DNA from: Actinomycetes bacterium
Lineage (GTDB): Bacteria > Actinomycetota > Acidimicrobiia > Acidimicrobiales > RAAP-2
Direction of reading: 5' to 3'
Assembly (NCBI GenBank): GCA_021849435.1
Contig: JAJZSX010000077.1
Location: 1 to 9,073 of the forward strand
Length of the DNA stretch: 9,073 nucleotides
Below the pieces are notes generated by a model, which ran no database searches, was not told the origin of the DNA, and saw only the letters and a program-made list of their open reading frames with translations. Made by a program: the position numbers and the translations under genes. Positions 5,903 to 9,073 of this stretch are shown here, one piece after another. Positions within the stretch are counted from its first letter, which is position 1; each line of letters begins with the position of its first letter.

Positions 5903-6305
5903 GCCGTCGCCGCGGTCATGGCATCGAGCGCCGTGCGCAGGCACGAAGCCGCCTGGCGAAACCATCCGTGCATCGCGATGACGAGAGCGGCTTGAAACTC
6001 GTCGTTAGCGCCGAGAGCTGAACCCGCGACGAAGACCGCTTCCCTTGCGTCGACGGGCAAGGCGAACACCCAAGCGTGTAGTTGAACTCGGGCAGCGTCA
6101 ACAGACATTCCCTGGTGGTCGGTGGTTCGTAACAGTACGTCGGTCGGTAAGTTCATGGCTTCCGACCACGACTCCTCGGGCGCGAGGTCGGTTGGCGAAG
6201 GGCTGGGTCCGTCCGATAGGGCGAGCAGTGGTCGGCAAGGTAGGCGCGTCTACCTCGAAAGTTGTCCTTGGGGAGCAGCCGGTAGTCCTCGTCGAAATGG
6301 CCCAC
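5890..6305 (-). pseudogene. Broken gene for a helical, HEPN-like protein
   Basis: Two minus-strand frames fit one protein. The first starts at GTG 6305 (VGHFDEDYRLLPKDNFRGRR, then AYLADH) and runs into a stop at 6153. The second, open from about 6249, gives LLALSDGPSPSPTDLAPEES, SWSEAMNLPTDVLLR, HAWVFALPVDAREAVF, then DEFQAALVIAMHGWFRQAAS and CLRTALDAMTAATAYSVT. Adding one base near 6225-6230 joins ADH to LLALSD. The helix HGWFRQA-x3-LR-x-ALDA resembles the 'Y/F-RQA-x3-LR-x-ALE' helix of HEPN-like helical proteins, but I cannot assign a family with certainty. Similarity ends at about 5890, where the sequence becomes antisense to the TIR remnant, so the C-terminal half is gone. Weak GTAGG precedes the GTG. 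Confidence 0.5.
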
Positions 6306-6809
6306 AATGACCTACTACCACATGGAGTGGCGAAAGCGCCGAAGGAGTACGACGGGACGCTGGTGCACTCAGGTACGTCCTCTGGCGAGTGGCGTACACG
6401 TGGGTGGCGCGATGAAGTCATGGATCACGTTGCTTGCACAGGACCAATGCAAGAGCCGCGTGTCGCACGGCGTCGTGATGACCATTCCGCAGTAGGGCCA
6501 TGGGTGTCTCATCACCTAGTTCACTGTTCGGTTTGGTGACCCATGTGACGACAGCCCAACCTGGAGAGGACCGATGGCATGTAACTCCACCCTTCGAGCA
6601 GGGCGGGGCGGGGACTTCCGCGAGAAGTTCCGCGCGAAAGACAGTCTCAGCCTACGTCTCGACGGTCAATTTCGGGGCTGCCGCTGCGTCACCGGCGCGT
6701 TCACCTCTCCGCGTGAACAGTCCCCACAGCCGAACTCGACTACACGATCGGCGCGCAGCCGTACCCCGAGCCACCGCGAGCCCCCAACAATCGTGGGATC
6801 CGCGTAACG
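6306..6809. other. Gene-free stretch with possible coding debris
   Basis: About 500 nt without a gene I accept. A minus-strand frame, ATG 6512 to TGA 6369 (47 aa, containing PYCGMVITTPCDTRLLHWS and NVIHDFIAPP), looks protein-like and lies upstream of the HEPN-like remnant, but matches no family I recognise. CATGGGT (6499-6505) and ACCCATG (6539-6545) form a 7-bp inverted repeat. Plus-strand frames across 6500-6916 are Arg/Ser/Pro-rich and run antisense into the SGNH gene, so they are not called. Confidence 0.4.
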
Positions 6810-7745
6810 CTACTTGCGCACCACAGACTCCACCGTCTGGGCGAGAATCGCCTGTCCACCCACGCTCGGGTGGACCCCGCAACCCGTCATGGTGGTGCCC
6901 GTGTACAGCTGTGTGAGTAGCCCGGCGTTGCACGTGTTGCCCCCGGAGTACTGGGCCGCCTGGTTGAAGGCGGCGTAGCCGTCAGCGATCTCCACATTGA
7001 ATCCAGCGCCGCCCTGGTCCAGGGCCTGATTGATCGCTTGGCTGCCTGCTGAGGCCAATCCGTTGGAGTAGTCCGTCGAGTAGTAGTTGACGAGAACGAT
7101 CTGACCCTTGAAGTGGGCGGTGACCCGCAGTCCATGCAGGATGGTGGCCACGTTCTTCTTGATCGTTGCGAGCACGGGCGCCAACTCCGTCGGGGATGCG
7201 CACTGGTCCGTCGTGATCTCTTGGCAGATGAAGCCATCATTGGCCCCGATCATCAGCGTGATCAAACTGGTTCGCGGGTGCGCCTTCAAATACTGCAGTG
7301 CGTAGGCCATCTGGCTGCCCGTGTACGACACGTGCAGCGGGTAGAGCGATCGGTACCCCCCTGCCGCGAGCGTTCCCGTTGCACTGAGGTGATTCTCGCA
7401 GCCATTGCTCTGCGCACTGGCACTGAGGAAGCTCGACGAGGTCTCACCCGGGCACGAGGCGTTCGCCAAGTGCAGACCGAGAGCGGAGGCAACGTCCTCG
7501 GGGAAGCCGACGAAGTTGGCAGCCGAACTGTAGTCAGGGGCGGGCACCGTCGTCGATTCGCGATAGCCGAAGGAGACCGAGTCACCGAGTGCCAAGTAGT
7601 CGCTACCTGGCGTGACGTGCGCGACGTTCGGGAAGTGTCGAGCCGCGGGCGTGCTCGATGCGCTGGCCGAAGCACTGACGAGCCCCATCGACATCACGAT
7701 CACCGCGCTCGCGTGACGAGCAACCGACCACATTCGACGATTCAT
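6810..7745 (-). CDS. Secreted SGNH/GDSL-family hydrolase
   Basis: 311 aa. The signal peptide covers about residues 1-32 (RRMWSVARHASAVIVMSMGL, then Ser/Ala repeats). The hydrolase core starts at YLALGDSVSFGY (50-61), block I with the nucleophile Ser at 56. The block II glycine is probably G100 (SCPGETSS), block III is IGAND (166-170) with oxyanion Asn 169, and block V is GCGVHPSVGG (288-297) with catalytic His 292. The Asp normally three residues before this His is replaced by Cys 289, so the charge relay may be a Ser-His dyad or use another acid. Several Cys suggest disulfides and an extracellular place of work. Such enzymes cleave esters of lipids, polysaccharide acetyl groups or similar; the substrate cannot be told. 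ATG 7745 has AAGGGGAG 5 nt upstream, an excellent ribosome-binding site. The gene stands alone. Confidence 0.9.
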   Translation of the reverse strand: MNRRMWSVARHASAVIVMSMGLVSASASASSTPAARHFPNVAHVTPGSDYLALGDSVSFGYRESTTVPAPDYSSAANFVGFPEDVASALGLHLANASCPGETSSSFLSASAQSNGCENHLSATGTLAAGGYRSLYPLHVSYTGSQMAYALQYLKAHPRTSLITLMIGANDGFICQEITTDQCASPTELAPVLATIKKNVATILHGLRVTAHFKGQIVLVNYYSTDYSNGLASAGSQAINQALDQGGAGFNVEIADGYAAFNQAAQYSGGNTCNAGLLTQLYTGTTMTGCGVHPSVGGQAILAQTVESVVRK

Positions 7746-7750
7746 GATTT

Positions 7751-7758
7751 CTCCCCTT
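7751..7758 (-). promoter_or_regulatory. Shine-Dalgarno of the SGNH hydrolase gene
   Basis: AAGGGGAG on the minus strand, 5 nt before ATG 7745. It fixes the start codon and contrasts with the leaderless GTG genes in the left half of the window. I see no clear -35/-10 pair upstream. Confidence 0.7.
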
Positions 7759-7832
7759 GCTGCTAACCGCTACGTAGGAGTCGCGCACAACGACCTCACC
7801 TGGGTCTATCACGCCACCGGACTGGGCGGCGC

Positions 7833-7931
7833 AACGACCTGCGCCGCGAGGGCCACATCCAGGCGATGGAAAGCGAGATCCTAAAGCGCGCGACCGCCTG
7901 CTTCGCGAGGGGCAGTCTCCTTCCACGTTGA
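7833..7931 (+). mobile_element. Remnant of an IS3-family OrfA (C-terminal end)
   Basis: The plus frame reads NDLRREGHIQAMESEILKRA followed by TACFARGSLLPR and a TGA stop at 7929-7931. IS3-family OrfA proteins end in a coiled coil of the form LRRE...ME-x-EILK-[KR]-A-[TS]-A-[YF]-FA followed by a short basic tail, which this matches well. The N-terminal helix-turn-helix part is absent and no complete OrfB follows, so it is a dead fragment. It marks an old insertion or deletion upstream of the SGNH gene and at the edge of the low-GC region. Confidence 0.6.
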
Positions 7932-8213
7932 TGCCCGGCTGGCCGGGAAACTCCGGGCCGTTGGATTATCGGTCAATCGAATTGGTAGTGAAAGTCCGCA
8001 TAACTCCGGCGGAAACTACCTGTAGATGCGGAGGTGATCGCAATCAGAAGTCCTCGCCAGAGCGTGACAGCCAAGTAACTACACGATTGGCAGGGATTCC
8101 CGCACAGCCGAAGCACACGCGATCCACGAATGATCTCCGTATTGATGTTTCATAACTGCGTTCAACTCCATCACTCACAAGAATGATGTTACGTTCAATC
8201 GGTCAGGATCGAG
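7932..8213. other. Gene-free stretch upstream of the TM2 gene
   Basis: Nothing definite is seen. Base composition falls steadily towards A/T here. The frame after the OrfA stop (RLAGKLRAVGLSVNRIG, around 7938-7990) might be an OrfB relic but is too short to claim. TACGTT at 8189-8194 could be a -10 for the TM2 gene, without a matching -35. Confidence 0.35.
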
Positions 8214-8220
8214 TAAGGGG
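8214..8220 (+). promoter_or_regulatory. Shine-Dalgarno of the TM2-domain gene
   Basis: TAAGGGG lies 5 nt before ATG 8226 and supports that start. Confidence 0.65.
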
Positions 8221-8225
8221 TATCC

Positions 8226-8699
8226 ATGAAATCGCTTTTGCCCGTAATAATTCTTGTCATCATTGGGTTCGTAATCTACAAGGCAATTCAAGCAAACAAA
8301 GAAGAAACTTCGGAATCAAGGACAATCAAATCACTTCCACCAACCGTTCAACACACGGTTGCACTGATGGATACTTTATCCCAAAGCGCGTTCTTTAATG
8401 AATATGAGAAGAAGAAGAGGAAGAAGTCTGTTGCGTACATTGCTCTCGTACTGATCGGCTGGCACTACCTCTACTTACGCAAGGTTGGCGTGCAGTTTGC
8501 CTATTGGTTCACATTAGGTGGCTTCGGAATCTGGTGGATTGCCGACCTCTTTCGGATGCCAAATCTTGTTCGCAGTAGTAATGAAGTTATCGCCCGCGAA
8601 GCAATCCAGACTTTGTCTATCGGGAATCAGTTTCGCAACAACCCGAGCCTTAAGACTCAACAAAATACAACTCCCGACCTTGGTGGAACTGAGGTCTAA
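8226..8699 (+). CDS. TM2-domain membrane protein
   Basis: 157 aa. Residues 3-18 (SLLPVIILVIIGFVIY) form an N-terminal membrane anchor. After a polar linker comes SAFFNEYEKKKRKKSVAY (54-71), then the TM2 domain: a first helix YIALVLIGWHYLYL (71-84), a turn with the LRKVGVQF motif (84-91), and a second helix with FTLGGFGIWWIADLFRMP (95-112). The short hairpin of two helices with 'G-HYLYL-x-K-x-G-x-Q' and 'T-x-GGFGIWWI-x-D' is diagnostic of TM2 (PF05154). The tail LVRSSNEVIAREAIQTL (114-130) is also typical of bacterial members. Role unknown; TM2 proteins are often small regulators or accessory membrane proteins. The gene is far poorer in G+C than its left neighbours and uses A/T-ending codons, so it was probably acquired. 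It sits between IS3 debris and an ISL3 end. Confidence 0.85.
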   Translation: MKSLLPVIILVIIGFVIYKAIQANKEETSESRTIKSLPPTVQHTVALMDTLSQSAFFNEYEKKKRKKSVAYIALVLIGWHYLYLRKVGVQFAYWFTLGGFGIWWIADLFRMPNLVRSSNEVIAREAIQTLSIGNQFRNNPSLKTQQNTTPDLGGTEV

Positions 8700-8984
8700 C
8701 CGTCACGAAGTGATTGTTGTGACCGCACGTGGCCGTTTGGAAAAGGCGTGTGAGGTGTGATTGCATTGATCGTCTTGGGTCTCCCGGGGATTTGATCGCA
8801 CCCTTGAAATAAGAACTTGTTATTTTGACCAGTTGAGACCACCCGCATACCTTTGAACTGGTCACCCCACTGTTACAGAAGCGTCCCCCCCGTGTGATTG
8901 TGTAGAGGTTATGTGGCGCTTCGGAAATGCGCGGGGTCCTGGCGGTGAGTACGAGCCGGTGACAAGGGGCTGAGGCAAGACGGG
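8700..8984. other. Non-coding stretch between the TM2 gene and the ISL3 end
   Basis: No gene is supported. It contains two adjacent inverted repeats (8807-8825 and 8826-8864, listed next). A minus-strand open frame runs from 9057 to 8650 across the IS end, the gap and the TM2 tail; it has no family features and is not called. Confidence 0.4.
8807..8864. repeat. Two adjacent inverted repeats, possible terminator or IS scar
   Basis: AAATAA (8807-8812) pairs with TTATTT (8820-8825) across 7 nt. Immediately after, TGACCAGTT (8826-8834) pairs perfectly with AACTGGTCA (8856-8864) across 21 nt. The second is a 9-bp perfect repeat. It lies about 110-165 nt past the TM2 stop, so it could be a terminator, an operator, or the paired ends of a small mobile relic. 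Confidence 0.45.
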
Positions 8985-9073
8985 GGCTCTGCAAATCTTT
9001 AGGTAGTTGACGCCTAGAGATTGGAAGAACCCCCGTGGAAACAGACCCTACCCGCATGTGCGAGATCCTGGTC
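8985..9073 (+). mobile_element. Left end of an ISL3-family insertion sequence, continuing past the window
   Basis: GGCTCTGCAAATCTTTAGGT (8985-9004) looks like the terminal inverted repeat of ISL3-family elements, which commonly start GGCTCT followed by an A/T-rich stretch. About 30 nt further on a transposase reading frame begins. The other end and the target duplication lie outside the window, so the boundary is a best guess. Confidence 0.6.
9035..9073 (+). CDS. ISL3-family transposase, first 13 codons only
   Basis: GTG 9035 starts VETDPTRMCEILV, which runs off the right edge. Actinobacterial ISL3 transposases typically begin with a segment close to D-x-TRMCELLVGLP before their zinc-finger-like CxxC region, and this peptide fits. 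The call depends on 13 residues together with the IR-like sequence just upstream. No good Shine-Dalgarno is seen; GTG is the natural start at this distance from the element end. Confidence 0.65.
   Translation, partial: METDPTRMCEILV

Noticed and set aside
6500..6916. Plus-strand 138-aa open frame
   Set aside because: It is antisense to the end of the SGNH gene and has shadow-frame composition (Arg, Ser, Pro).
8650..9057. Minus-strand 135-aa open frame across the right end
   Set aside because: It runs antisense to the TM2 gene end and to the ISL3 transposase start, has no recognisable domain and no ribosome-binding site.
1..9073. CRISPR array, tRNA or rRNA genes
   Set aside because: I saw no regularly spaced direct repeats and no cloverleaf or rRNA-like sequence; a tRNAscan-SE and minced run would settle this.

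Overview
The window is about 9 kb of mostly GC-rich DNA. Its codon use (strong G/C at third positions, many GTG starts) and its promoters (TAnnnT -10 boxes placed 6 nt before a GTG start, so leaderless transcripts) point to a member of the Actinomycetota. I cannot name a genus. The right third (about 7.8-9.07 kb) is clearly poorer in GC and carries insertion-sequence debris, so it looks like acquired or rearranged DNA.

Layout. 1-60 (-): first 20 codons of a sugar-nucleotide-type nucleotidyltransferase running off the left edge, with a textbook -35/-10 leaderless promoter. 173-958 (-): class I SAM-dependent methyltransferase. 1067-2206 (+): exported beta-propeller protein with BNR/YCF48-like repeats. 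2346-2399 (+): a possible 17-codon leader peptide with a strong Shine-Dalgarno, overlapping the start of 2392-3264 (+), a YihY/BrkB-family membrane protein. 3353-3897 (-): a two-gene cassette of a small basic ORF overlapping a PIN-domain (VapC-like) toxin by 4 nt. 4338-4841 (+): a small P-loop NTPase of the FlaR/adenylate-kinase-like type. 5009-5560 (-): a secreted DUF4232-like protein.

5700-6305 is a graveyard: a broken MTH538-type TIR-like domain (+) and a broken helical, HEPN-like protein gene (-) abut tail to tail, each with an internal frameshift and a lost 3' end. 6306-6809 has no convincing gene. 6810-7745 (-) encodes a secreted SGNH/GDSL hydrolase. 7833-7931 (+) is the C-terminal scrap of an IS3-family OrfA. 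8226-8699 (+) is a low-GC TM2-domain membrane protein. 8985-9073 is the left end and first 13 codons of an ISL3-family insertion sequence that continues past the right edge.

How the genes relate. Most are single-gene transcription units on alternating strands, not a pathway. The only tight operon is the PIN-toxin cassette. Three envelope-directed proteins (beta-propeller, DUF4232, SGNH hydrolase) and two membrane proteins (YihY, TM2) are present, but nothing shows that they act together. I did not find a clear new multi-gene system. The best leads are the consistent leaderless architecture, the uncharacterised partner of the PIN toxin, the leader peptide before yihY, and the fused TIR/HEPN-like remnants.
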